Part shown: positions 32,658 to 41,290 of the stretch, piece by piece
Position numbering within the stretch: the stretch's first letter is position 1
How the letters are laid out: every line of letters begins with the position of its first letter
Assembly (NCBI RefSeq): GCF_007904085.1
Contig: NZ_CP042326.1
Span: 868,001 to 932,000 of the forward strand
DNA: 64,000 nucleotides
Source of the DNA: Euhalothece natronophila Z-M001
GTDB taxonomy: Bacteria; Cyanobacteriota; Cyanobacteriia; Cyanobacteriales; Rubidibacteraceae
Direction: 5' to 3'
Made by a program: the position numbers and the translations under genes
Notes under the pieces: generated by a model
The model's input: only the letters and a program-made list of their open reading frames with translations
Databases searched by the model: none
Told to the model about the DNA's origin: nothing

Positions 32658-33385
32658 CGTTGTAAATTTTTCCGTCTTGCTTGAGGGCGAGAGCGTTTAG
32701 GGGCTTCCTGACGTATTGGTTCTTCTTCCGTTTCAGGAACATCCGCTCCGCCTTTTTTGTCATTCTGCATTCTTGCTTTTGCTTTCGAGGCACTTTTACG
32801 GAGGGCTTGTAACCGAGTTTCGTAGGTTTTACGAGCGCGTCGGTTAGGAGTTTGTTCAATGAGGGTTTTTAAGGCACTACCGAGGCTTTTATAGGCATTG
32901 GGGACACTATATCCAAATCGAGTAGCAAGCGCGATCGCTTTTTCATCAGCATCAATTAAGGCTTGAGTGGTCTTCGTGCCATTATTCTTTTGCCAGAGCC
33001 GATAGCCAGACACCCCACATAAGCCCAGAGCTAAAATTAGTAACAAACCATCTTGCACCCACAATTCACCAACAGCACCGCCTAAACCAATAGCAAGAGC
33101 TGCCATTTCCCAACCTTCTTTGGGAATAGTATCATTTTGAATACGAGCTACTTCGTGCCAGAACATTAAGTTCCGTTGATCTAGTGAAAGGTTTTCCCAC
33201 TTTCCAAGATCAATTTGAATTTCCACCTCATCCCGACCGATTTCTTCACTGCGAATAATGGGAGGATTCACTTCTGTTGTCGCCTCAACAATCACCCAGC
33301 TTTGTAACTCTGGGGGAAGTAAGGTTTTTAAACGCCGTAACTCATTCATTTCGGCTCTTGCAGAAGCAGTGGCAAAAGATGTCAT
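32654..33385 (-). CDS. DUF3318 membrane protein
   Basis: The 243-residue cyanobacterial protein has a soluble N-terminal part (LRRLKTLLPPELQSWVIVEA, NLMFWHEVARIQND) and two adjacent hydrophobic helices (about 93-135). A basic C-terminal region follows (RRARKTYETRLQALRKSAS), ending in an arginine-rich tail (KRSRPQARRKNLQR). I recall the N-terminal region as DUF3318, a family of unknown function restricted to cyanobacteria. The WHE motif is reminiscent of a metal site, but there is no full HExxH. It converges with queE. Confidence 0.75.
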   Translation of the reverse strand: MTSFATASARAEMNELRRLKTLLPPELQSWVIVEATTEVNPPIIRSEEIGRDEVEIQIDLGKWENLSLDQRNLMFWHEVARIQNDTIPKEGWEMAALAIGLGGAVGELWVQDGLLLILALGLCGVSGYRLWQKNNGTKTTQALIDADEKAIALATRFGYSVPNAYKSLGSALKTLIEQTPNRRARKTYETRLQALRKSASKAKARMQNDKKGGADVPETEEEPIRQEAPKRSRPQARRKNLQR

Positions 33386-33577
33386 GTAAACCTCCGTTTA
33401 ATGTTATCCGAGGTAGTTTTCTCGGAGCAAGTTTAAGACCCTGTTCAGTGAGAGTCAAAAAAAATGATAAACCCAACAATGGGGAAGATCATCCTACTAC
33501 TCCTAATATACAATAGAGCGCGGGGTTTACGCACTCTATTGACTGTAATCAGGGTAATTTTTATCAGAATTAGCTAG

Positions 33578-34681
33578 TTAATTCATTCGCTCTTCCACGG
33601 TTTGTAAAAAGCCGGCTGGAGCTAGGACAGTATCAATAATATGAACGGTGCCATTACTAGCTTCCACATCAGCTTGGACAACATCAGCATTATTAATCTT
33701 GACTCCCTCTTCAGAAACGTTAATGGCAATGCCACCACCGAGAGATTCTATGGAGCCTGTTTCTAAGTCTGTTGACATGATATTTCCTTCTACAACATGG
33801 TAAGTTAGGATTCTTTCTAACAGGTCTTGATTTTCAGGTTCTAAAAGAAACTCTAAAACTCCTTCTGGAAGTGCATCGAAGGCTTCATCGGTAGGCGCAA
33901 AGACAGTAAATGGCCCTTCTCCTTGTAACGTTTCTACTAAGCCTGCTGTTTCTACAGCTGCGACTAGGGTACTAAAGTCTTCTTCATTTTGAGCTAAAGT
34001 AACAAGGTCTTTGGCCTCAGCCTCTTCAACATCCATTTCTGGTTCTTCAGCCTCAGCTTCTTCAGCATCCATTTCTGGTTCTTCAGCCTCAGCCATACGA
34101 GCTTCTACTGTCTCTAGGAAGCCTTCAGGAATGAGAACGCTATCAATGGCATGAATAGTTCCATTACTAGCTTCTACATCCGCTGCAATGACCGTTGCTT
34201 CATTCGCCATGACTCCTTCTTCTGAAACTTCGATGGCAATTTCTCCACCAAGAGAATCAACCATTCCTGTTTCTAAGTCCGTTGACAGGACATTCCCTTC
34301 CACCACATGGTAGGTTAGAAGCTCCTCTAACAAGTCCTGATTCTCAGGTTCTAAGAGAAATGCCACAATTTCTTCAGGAAGAGCCTCAAAAGCGTCATTT
34401 GTAGGCGCAAAGACAGTCAATGGCTCTTCTCCTTGTAAGGTTTCTACTAAACCTGCTGCTTCTACGGCAGAGACAAGGGTACTAAAGGTTTCATCTGCAC
34501 TAGCAACCCCAACAATATCTTCAGTTTCAGTCGCTTCAGTATCTTCTGTAGCTTGGGTAATCTGTAATGGCTGTTGAGAAGTTTTAGCTTGAGTTGTCTC
34601 TCCAAGGGCAGACGAAAGGATTAATGCAGTGGTTGTAACCAGACTAATGCTTAAAAGTTTTAAGGATGTTTTCATGCTCAT
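33578..34681 (-). CDS. secreted protein with two fasciclin (FAS1) domains
   Basis: A signal peptide (about residues 1-32) precedes two FAS1 domains (about 62-192 and 230-366) that are near copies of each other. Each has FSTLVSAVEAAGLVETLQGE, PLTVFAPTNDAFEALP and YHVVEGNVLSTDLETG. They are joined by an acidic linker built of AEAEEPEMD-type repeats. FAS1 proteins act in adhesion at the cell surface or matrix. The near identity suggests recent domain duplication, and the acidity fits a salty environment. It is a single gene with its own upstream region. Confidence 0.9.
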   Translation of the reverse strand: MSMKTSLKLLSISLVTTTALILSSALGETTQAKTSQQPLQITQATEDTEATETEDIVGVASADETFSTLVSAVEAAGLVETLQGEEPLTVFAPTNDAFEALPEEIVAFLLEPENQDLLEELLTYHVVEGNVLSTDLETGMVDSLGGEIAIEVSEEGVMANEATVIAADVEASNGTIHAIDSVLIPEGFLETVEARMAEAEEPEMDAEEAEAEEPEMDVEEAEAKDLVTLAQNEEDFSTLVAAVETAGLVETLQGEGPFTVFAPTDEAFDALPEGVLEFLLEPENQDLLERILTYHVVEGNIMSTDLETGSIESLGGGIAINVSEEGVKINNADVVQADVEASNGTVHIIDTVLAPAGFLQTVEERMN

Positions 34682-34764
34682 TGGTAAGACACAATTAAGT
34701 GGTTGTAACTATTATGACGTAATATATTAAATATTGTTCCTTAAAAGTCTCTATATCCAAAGGA

Positions 34765-35907
34765 TTATTTGTGGTTTCTATTTTGAGTCAGAACTTCTGA
34801 GTGACTATATTTTTCCTCTGCTTTTAAAGCGCGATCGCGCCATGCGGTCAAAGTTAAAATTATTAAAGTAACACCTGTTATAGGAATCACAAACCACAAC
34901 ATAACGGTATTAAAAACAGGCAGTGTTGCGTGTTCTGTTGATTTTAAAAATAAGAAAAGCGTGTAAATGATGTAATAAAACCAAAAGAAAATCCCTTCTC
35001 CGCGAGTGATCAAGTTACCACTAAAGAAAATCGGAAGACAGGCAATGGCAACGGCAATCATAATGGGAATATCCAAATTAATGGCAGCCGTAGAAACTTC
35101 TACCCCAGTGGGGGCAATAATTCCGGCTGTTCCTAAGACAATTAAAATATTAAAGATATTACTACCAACTACATTTCCCACTGCAATATCTCTTTCTCCT
35201 CGCATACTTGCAGCGATTGAGGTGGCTAATTCAGGTAAAGATGTTCCTAGTGCAACAACTGTCAAACCAATTACTAATTCGCTAATTCCTAGAGCCGTTG
35301 CAAAAGTAGTTGCCCCTGACACTAACCAATTTGATCCGAAAACAACCATAATCAAGCCAATTAATAGCAAACCAGCACTGATTAACCATTCTTTCCAAGA
35401 GTTCTCTTTTGGAATCACATCAAACTCTTCTACAATTTCTTCAGGTGAGGCATTATTGCGCCGACTTTGAATAATCAGATAACTGGTATAAACAATTCCT
35501 CCTAATAGGAATAATGCCCCATCAACTTTCCCTAAATTACCATCTAAACTGCAAAATAAGAGTAATATAGAAATCCCGATCATAATCGGAACATCCATTC
35601 TGACTAATTTTTCTGAAACTTTTAACGGGGTAATTGTTGCAGCAATACCTAAAATTAATAAGATATTGGTGATATTACTCCCAACCACATTTCCTACAGA
35701 AATGGCAGCTTGTTCGGTGAAGTTCGCTTTAATACTCACTGCTAATTCTGGGGAGCTTGTGCCAAAAGCAACCACAGTTAACCCCACCACTAAGGGTGAA
35801 ATTCCTGCTAAAGTGGCTAATTTTCCAGCTCCTGCAACTAAATAATCGGCTCCTTTAACTAATAACGCTAAGCCAAATATAAACTTTAAAAAAACTGCAA
35901 TTGTCAT
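34765..35907 (-). CDS. calcium/cation (Na+ or H+) antiporter, CaCA family (YrbG-like)
   Basis: The 380-residue membrane protein has about ten helices in two inverted repeats. The two alpha-repeat signatures are GLTVVAFGTSSPELAVSIKA (about residues 43-62) and GLTVVALGTSLPELATSIAA, each followed by GNVVGSNI. These line the ion-binding centre of sodium/calcium exchangers. A hydrophilic loop lies between the repeats (about 150-170). It would export calcium in exchange for sodium or protons, useful in a saline habitat. Start ATG 35907. Confidence 0.92.
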   Translation of the reverse strand: MTIAVFLKFIFGLALLVKGADYLVAGAGKLATLAGISPLVVGLTVVAFGTSSPELAVSIKANFTEQAAISVGNVVGSNITNILLILGIAATITPLKVSEKLVRMDVPIMIGISILLLFCSLDGNLGKVDGALFLLGGIVYTSYLIIQSRRNNASPEEIVEEFDVIPKENSWKEWLISAGLLLIGLIMVVFGSNWLVSGATTFATALGISELVIGLTVVALGTSLPELATSIAASMRGERDIAVGNVVGSNIFNILIVLGTAGIIAPTGVEVSTAAINLDIPIMIAVAIACLPIFFSGNLITRGEGIFFWFYYIIYTLFLFLKSTEHATLPVFNTVMLWFVIPITGVTLIILTLTAWRDRALKAEEKYSHSEVLTQNRNHK

Positions 35908-35991
35908 TTAATTAAAAAAATTATTATCAAACATATCTTATCCTTTCCTATTATCCCTGATTTATTAATAATTATCAATTATTTACTAAAT

Positions 35992-37560
35992 TTAATGAAG
36001 GGAGCGAATTGCTTCTAATAATCCTTTTGCTTTATTAAGTGTTTCTTCATATTCTTTTTGAGGAATGGAATCCGCAACAACACCAGCCCCTGCTTGTACT
36101 GAGACAGTATGCTGATTTTCCCCTTGTGGACGGACGATCATGGTGCGAATCGCGATCGCGCTGTTAAGTTGTCCTTCAAAGTCATAATAGCCATAAACCC
36201 CAGAATAGGGACCACGGCGATGGGGTTCTAATTCAGCAATAATCTCCATCGCACGAATTTTCGGCGCACCACTCACAGTTCCAGCAGGGAAAGTCGCTTT
36301 TAACACTTCCCAAGCGGTTTTATCTGCGGAAATGTCGCCAATAACATTACTGACAATGTGCATCACGTGAGAATATCGCTCAATAGTCATTAATTCATCA
36401 ACCGTTACCGTTCCTTTCCGACAAACTCGCCCTAAGTCATTGCGCCCTAAATCCACTAACATAATATGTTCAGCGCGTTCCTTTTCATCTTGGAGTAATT
36501 CTTCAGCAAGGGCGGTATCTTCAGCGATGGTTGTTCCCCGTTTGCGTGTTCCAGCAATGGGGCGTAACGTGCCACGCATTCCCTTGTTATCAGGGCTTAA
36601 TTCTACTTTTACCATGACTTCAGGGGAAGAGCCAATTAGTTGCCAATCCCCAAACTGGTAATACGCCATATAGGGAGAGGGATTCACCATTCTTAGCGCC
36701 CGATACAGATTAAATGGATGTCCCGTATAACTGGTATTGAGACGTTGAGAGAGAACCACTTGAAAGATATCTCCAGCATGAATGTAGTCTTTGGCTTTTT
36801 CCACACTTTGACAAAAATCAGCTTCTGTCGTGGTGCTTTGATAGGAATAGGTTTCCGAAGGCGGAGAAGTAGAGAGAGAGACTTCTTTTGCCATTTGAGG
36901 GAGAGGAGATTGTAATTTTTGTAGTAAGGTTTCTACGCGATCGCGCGCTTGATTATAAGCCTTTTTTAAGTCTGTTTCCTCTCTTAAATCTGCATAAGCA
37001 ATCCCCCAAATTTTCCGTTTCACTTGGTCAAACACTAATAACTGATCCACCTGCATCCACACCCCATCCGGTAAATCCTCATCTTGGCGAGAATGAATGG
37101 GAACACGCGGTTCCATCCACTGAATCAACTCATACCCCCACATTCCAAATAAGCCGCCAATCCCAGGAGGAAGATCAGCAATGGTAACGGGATGAATGGA
37201 GGCTAAACAGTTTTTTAAGGCAACAAAAGGATCACCGTGATAAGTGTTAGTATTACCCGCGCGATCGACCTGTGTGGTTATATTCCCCCGATTTTCTAAT
37301 ACCCACATCGGATCACAGCCCAAAAAGCTATAACGCCCCAGCTTTTCGCCCCCTTCTACTGACTCTAATAAGAAACTATAAGGTTGCCCGGCACATACCT
37401 TAAACCACGCTGAAACAGGCGTTTCTAGATCTGCTGTCCATTCTTGATAAACGGGAATAAAGTTACCTTGGGTGGCAAGTTGGGAAAACTGAGAAAAATT
37501 GGGGTAAACTTCTAGCCGTTGATTGGGGGTAGAGCTTTTAAAATCATTGGGCAAAGGCAT
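35992..37560 (-). CDS. trpE: anthranilate synthase component I
   Basis: TrpE makes anthranilate from chorismate with ammonia from TrpG, the first step of tryptophan synthesis. The 522-residue protein carries the tryptophan feedback site (SFLLESVEGGEKLGRYSF). The chorismate-binding core has QRLNTSYTGHPFNLYRALR, GSSPEVMV, RPIAGTRKRG, LVDLGRNDLGRV, FPAGTVSGAPKIRAMEII and the C-terminal VQAGAGVVADS. No glutamine amidotransferase is fused. larB lies immediately upstream (45 bp) on the same strand. Confidence 0.93.
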   Translation of the reverse strand: MPLPNDFKSSTPNQRLEVYPNFSQFSQLATQGNFIPVYQEWTADLETPVSAWFKVCAGQPYSFLLESVEGGEKLGRYSFLGCDPMWVLENRGNITTQVDRAGNTNTYHGDPFVALKNCLASIHPVTIADLPPGIGGLFGMWGYELIQWMEPRVPIHSRQDEDLPDGVWMQVDQLLVFDQVKRKIWGIAYADLREETDLKKAYNQARDRVETLLQKLQSPLPQMAKEVSLSTSPPSETYSYQSTTTEADFCQSVEKAKDYIHAGDIFQVVLSQRLNTSYTGHPFNLYRALRMVNPSPYMAYYQFGDWQLIGSSPEVMVKVELSPDNKGMRGTLRPIAGTRKRGTTIAEDTALAEELLQDEKERAEHIMLVDLGRNDLGRVCRKGTVTVDELMTIERYSHVMHIVSNVIGDISADKTAWEVLKATFPAGTVSGAPKIRAMEIIAELEPHRRGPYSGVYGYYDFEGQLNSAIAIRTMIVRPQGENQHTVSVQAGAGVVADSIPQKEYEETLNKAKGLLEAIRSLH

Positions 37561-37605
37561 AATAATATAAACTATTCTTGAGATTTATTTTTTTCTTGTT
37601 CCTAA

Positions 37606-38415
37606 TTAATAACCATTTTCCTCGGATTCAGAATGAATTTTCCCTGCAGTTCGCAAAATTTGTCCCGCAAGAATAGCAGCCCCAAATCCGTTGTCTATAT
37701 TAACAACCCCAATTCCGGGGGCACAAGAATTAAGCATTGTTAATAAAGGCGCAACACCTTCAAAACTTGCCCCATAACCAATACTGGTGGGAACAGCAAT
37801 AACAGGAGAATCCACCATACCAGCAACCACACTTGGGAGTGCCCCTTCCATACCAGCCACAACAATCAGAACCTGAAGTTGGCTTAAAAGTTCTCGATGG
37901 CTAAATAAACGGTGAATTCCTGCCACTCCCACATCCCAAAGACGTTCGACACTAAATCCACAGAGTTCGGCAGTGAGAGCAGCTTCTTCAGCAACAGGAA
38001 TGTCAGCTGTCCCTGCACTAATAATCCCTATTTTACCTTTTTTTTGAGGAAGAGAACCCGTTTTTAAGAGACAAATTTTGGGAACAGAATAATATTCTAA
38101 CTCTGGAATCTGCTTTTTGAGTTGATCAAATACAGCAGGATCAATGCGAGTTGCTATAATTGGGCGAATCTGGTTATCCCGTTGAAAAGATTCCTGCATT
38201 TTTAACATAATTTGCACAATCTGTTTCGGGGTTTTTCCTGGGCCCCAAATTACTTCGGGAAACCCTGTTCTTAGGGTGCGGTGGTGGTCAATTTTGGCAA
38301 AATCATCAACTGATTCAAAGGCAAGATTTTGTACTTTTTGTTGCGCCGCTTCTACTGATAGGTTGCCCTCAGCAACTGCGTCAAGGATATTTTTTAATCC
38401 CTCTTCATCTCTCAT
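37606..38415 (-). CDS. larB: pyridinium-3,5-biscarboxylate mononucleotide synthase LarB
   Basis: LarB carboxylates and hydrolyses nicotinate adenine dinucleotide, the first step toward the nickel-pincer nucleotide cofactor of lactate racemase-type enzymes. The 269-residue protein has a helical N-terminal region (GNLSVEAAQQKVQNLAF, HHRTLRTGFPEVIWGPGKT). The PurE-like C-terminal domain has IGIISAGTADIPVAEEAALT, VGVAGIHRL, VVAGMEGALPSVVAGMVDSP and SIGYGASFEGVAPLL. LarC and LarE are not in the window. The upstream gene is an oligopeptide/nickel-type binding protein whose stop is two bases before this ATG, so both are cotranscribed. Confidence 0.93.
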   Translation of the reverse strand: MRDEEGLKNILDAVAEGNLSVEAAQQKVQNLAFESVDDFAKIDHHRTLRTGFPEVIWGPGKTPKQIVQIMLKMQESFQRDNQIRPIIATRIDPAVFDQLKKQIPELEYYSVPKICLLKTGSLPQKKGKIGIISAGTADIPVAEEAALTAELCGFSVERLWDVGVAGIHRLFSHRELLSQLQVLIVVAGMEGALPSVVAGMVDSPVIAVPTSIGYGASFEGVAPLLTMLNSCAPGIGVVNIDNGFGAAILAGQILRTAGKIHSESEENGY

Positions 38416-38417
38416 TA

Positions 38418-40181
38418 TTATTCTGCCGATAATTGTAGTTCTTCAATATTCCAAAATGCGCCCCCTAACGCGGAATATTCTACGCCTTCAATATGATCGC
38501 GCACCGCCGCTAAAGATAGGGGATTCACTAAATAAATGTAGGGTAATTTATCTTGAACAATTTCTTGGGCTTCTCCATAAAGTTCTTTTCGTCTTTCTTC
38601 ATCTAATTCTCTTCCTGCTTCGATATAAAGTCGCTCAATTTCTTCTTCCCAATCTCGAATTTCACGTCCTTCTAAAGAGTCTTCCTCACTGCGAGGGGCT
38701 TGATTAAAGGTATGTAAATTACCATCGACACGCCATAAACTAATCCCAAAATGGGGCTCATTTCCACCTGTAAACCCTAAAAGATGACATTCCCAGTCGA
38801 GAGAATTAGAAAGTCGATCTACTAAAACATTAAACTGCATCGGGTTTAAATCAACGGTAATTCCTAATTTATCTAAGTCTTGGCTAATTTGCGCTGCCAT
38901 GGCTTCTCGGGTTTGATTACCAGCATTAGTAATGAGGGTGAAACGAACGCGGTTTCCCTCTTCATCCACTAAATTTCCGTTATCGTTATATTCAAATCCC
39001 TCACTGAATAAGAGTTCTTCTGCTTTGTCTAAATCATACTCATAGCTACTGACATTTTCATTATAAAAAGGGGATTGCACTGAAATCGGGGAGTTTTGCG
39101 GTTTTCCTAAGCCACGATGAATATTATTAATCATTTGTTGGCGATTAATACCGTGCGCGATCGCTTTTCTGAAGTTCAGGTTATTAAACCAACGGGATTT
39201 GTAGGGTTCAACTAACGGTTCACCATTACGACTTCCGGTGTTTAAGTTAAAACCAATGAAGGTCGTTCCATATTGAGGACCGCCATTATGAATAGTAAAG
39301 TTTCTTTCTTCTTCTTCTCGTTTGAGTAAAGAAAAATATTCAGGGCTAACACTAATTGAATCCAGATTACGGGATCGAAATTGCATTAACGCTGTGTCTT
39401 GGTTTTCCACAATTTGCCAAATGACGCGATCAATATAGGGGAGTTGGTTTCCGTCTTCGTCGGTTTTCCAGTAGTAAGGATTTTTCTGAAAGGTGACTCG
39501 TTCACTGGTAGCATAATTGGCTAGTTTATAACGTCCATTAACAATAATTTCTTCAGGAGGGGCATCCACTCCCCATTTACTTAGAAAAGCAGGTGTTCCC
39601 TCGGAGTCAGTTTCTTCCACGGAGGCTTCTAAAGCGTGTTTGGGCATAATGGGAGCGTTTCCTGCTGCTTGTAGGAGAGGCGCAAAGGGTTCAGGAACGG
39701 TAAATTTCACCTGTAAGTCATCTATTTTTTCAATAGTAGGAAATTCTCCTGTTTCTCCAATTCTCAAGCTATCGCGGATATTATTAGGAATGTCAGGATT
39801 GAGAATTAAATCATTATAGGTAAAGACCACATCATCAGCAGTTAACGGTTCACCATCAGACCATTTCAATCCTTCACGAAGAGTAAACGTAATTTCTTGC
39901 TGGTTATCAGAAATTTCCCAAGATTCAGCTAATTCTGGTTCAATTTCCCCTGTAATTGGATTTTCATCCACTAATCCTTCATAGGTTAAACCAAAAACAT
40001 TGGGAGATTCTTGGGAGAGAATAGCATTAAAGGTTTTGGGGTCACTTAATACTGATTGCACGACTTGTGGGGTTTCTAGGGCTGTTCCTTCGAGCATCGT
40101 CGGGTCACAAGCCGTTAATAGGGTGGCGAGAAAACTTAGTAGTAAGGCGATTAAGGATTTTTGATGAGATTGAGATAGCAT
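38418..40181 (-). CDS. ABC transporter substrate-binding lipoprotein (peptide/nickel family)
   Basis: The 587-residue precursor has a lipoprotein signal (LLLSFLATLLTAC, lipobox LTAC, anchor at residue 25). It is a family 5 extracellular binding protein: GLVDENPITGEIEPELAESW, FTLREGLKWSDGEPLTADDV and FRKAIAHGINRQQMINNI. This family binds oligopeptides, glycosides or chelated nickel. Close coupling to larB makes nickel chelates one possibility, but this is inference. No permease or ATPase is adjacent. It is unusually acidic. Confidence 0.88.
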   Translation of the reverse strand: MLSQSHQKSLIALLLSFLATLLTACDPTMLEGTALETPQVVQSVLSDPKTFNAILSQESPNVFGLTYEGLVDENPITGEIEPELAESWEISDNQQEITFTLREGLKWSDGEPLTADDVVFTYNDLILNPDIPNNIRDSLRIGETGEFPTIEKIDDLQVKFTVPEPFAPLLQAAGNAPIMPKHALEASVEETDSEGTPAFLSKWGVDAPPEEIIVNGRYKLANYATSERVTFQKNPYYWKTDEDGNQLPYIDRVIWQIVENQDTALMQFRSRNLDSISVSPEYFSLLKREEEERNFTIHNGGPQYGTTFIGFNLNTGSRNGEPLVEPYKSRWFNNLNFRKAIAHGINRQQMINNIHRGLGKPQNSPISVQSPFYNENVSSYEYDLDKAEELLFSEGFEYNDNGNLVDEEGNRVRFTLITNAGNQTREAMAAQISQDLDKLGITVDLNPMQFNVLVDRLSNSLDWECHLLGFTGGNEPHFGISLWRVDGNLHTFNQAPRSEEDSLEGREIRDWEEEIERLYIEAGRELDEERRKELYGEAQEIVQDKLPYIYLVNPLSLAAVRDHIEGVEYSALGGAFWNIEELQLSAE

Positions 40182-40188
40182 GGTTCAC

Positions 40189-41103
40189 TTAAGTGGTTCG
40201 AGAAATTAAAGCGCGATCAATAATTTTTCCGTCTTTATTAATTCCGCGAATAGCAATTTCATCGGCATAAACGTCATAACTGGCAAAGCTAAGTTGACTT
40301 GTGGCATATTCTGTCCAATCTGAAGGATGTACAGGACGTAATTTTGCCCCTGCCCCACAAGTTAAATAAGTAGTTCCATTAATAGGCTTAGTGCGTTCAT
40401 AATGGTGTTCATGTCCATTAATATAAAGCTGTACACTATAGCGTTTAAATAAAGGAGTCAGTTTAGAAATTAAGGATTGATTCAAGCCATAAACTCCCGA
40501 TGAATATAGGTTATGATGCCCAAAGACAATTTTCCAAGGAGCATTAGAATTTCTTAATTCTCGGTCTAGCCATTCTAACTGTTGTTTCCAGTCCACATGA
40601 CGAGTCGTATCAAGGGCAAAAAATTGCACAATCGAACGGGTAAACGTATAGTACCTTCCCCCCATATTAAAGTGAGGATATTCCACTTGCGGTGTACCTT
40701 TTTTGGTACGAACATCATGATTGCCTAAACAGGCATAAAAATTAACCCCATGTTGGAGAAGGGGTTTATAGGGACGTTCAAAAACTGGCTCAATTTTGTT
40801 AATATCACCTTTGTTATAGATGTTATCTCCTGCTAAAAGGGCAAGTGGATAAGGGGAGTGGCGATAAAATTCCGTCATTGCTTTGGCGACGGCATATTGC
40901 CCTTGGTTTCCGGTTCCTGTATCAGCAAGGGAGACAAAACGCAGACGGGGTTCTGTTTTCGGAAGGTCGATGTCTGGAGTGGGTAGGGGGTTAGAATTTC
41001 TTTCGGCATTAGCTAGACTAAAGTCTGATAATTGAGTGGCGATAATTCCCCCAACGCCAGTTATTCCAAGTAATTTTAATAGTTCCCGTCGGTTCATTGT
41101 CAT
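40189..41103 (-). CDS. exported metallophosphoesterase (purple acid phosphatase-like)
   Basis: A twin-arginine-type leader (MNRRELLKLLGITGVGGIIA, about residues 3-33) precedes a calcineurin-like phosphoesterase domain. The metal-binding motifs are in order: SLADTGTGNQG, LAGDNIYNKGD, CLGNHDVR, FGHHNLYSSG and NGHEHHYERTK. The dinuclear metal site is complete, so it should hydrolyse phosphoesters in the periplasm. The two start codons MTM differ by two codons. It is 7 bp upstream of the binding protein gene, so the three genes phosphoesterase, binding protein and larB may form one operon. Confidence 0.9.
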   Translation of the reverse strand: MTMNRRELLKLLGITGVGGIIATQLSDFSLANAERNSNPLPTPDIDLPKTEPRLRFVSLADTGTGNQGQYAVAKAMTEFYRHSPYPLALLAGDNIYNKGDINKIEPVFERPYKPLLQHGVNFYACLGNHDVRTKKGTPQVEYPHFNMGGRYYTFTRSIVQFFALDTTRHVDWKQQLEWLDRELRNSNAPWKIVFGHHNLYSSGVYGLNQSLISKLTPLFKRYSVQLYINGHEHHYERTKPINGTTYLTCGAGAKLRPVHPSDWTEYATSQLSFASYDVYADEIAIRGINKDGKIIDRALISRTT

Positions 41104-41189
41104 AGTTTAAGATAATGTGAAACCTCTCTCCCTATCTTAATGCCATCTCTCCTTTGTCTAGCCAAGCACTCATTAAGAGGAACAATATC

Positions 41190-41290
41190 TTGTGAATTAC
41201 CCACACTCAATCGCTACGCGATGTGAGTGGACGGGGCGTATAAACGTCTGGGGAGACCCCAGACGACAGCCCCTTGGCTTCTCAGCAGCA
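41190..41290 (-). ncRNA. putative omega-RNA scaffold / right end of the tnpB element
   Basis: On the minus strand, AAGGGGCTGT is followed by a perfect 9-bp hairpin CGTCTGGGG/CCCCAGACG (41245-41265), then TTTATACGCCCCGTC. GGGGC and GCCCC can close an outer stem. Next comes a second hairpin CACTCA/TGAGTG (41204-41229) and GTGGGTAATTCAC. TnpB nucleases use RNA made from just such a 3' overlap. The same 46-base layout recurs at 46702-46747. The exact end and the guide are not determined. Confidence 0.6.

Noticed and set aside
35006-35470. 154-codon plus-strand ORF
   Set aside because: Antisense shadow of the antiporter gene; low-complexity composition mirrors its hydrophobic codons.
38276-38707. 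143-codon plus-strand ORF
   Set aside because: Antisense to larB and the binding-protein gene; no motif or ribosome site.
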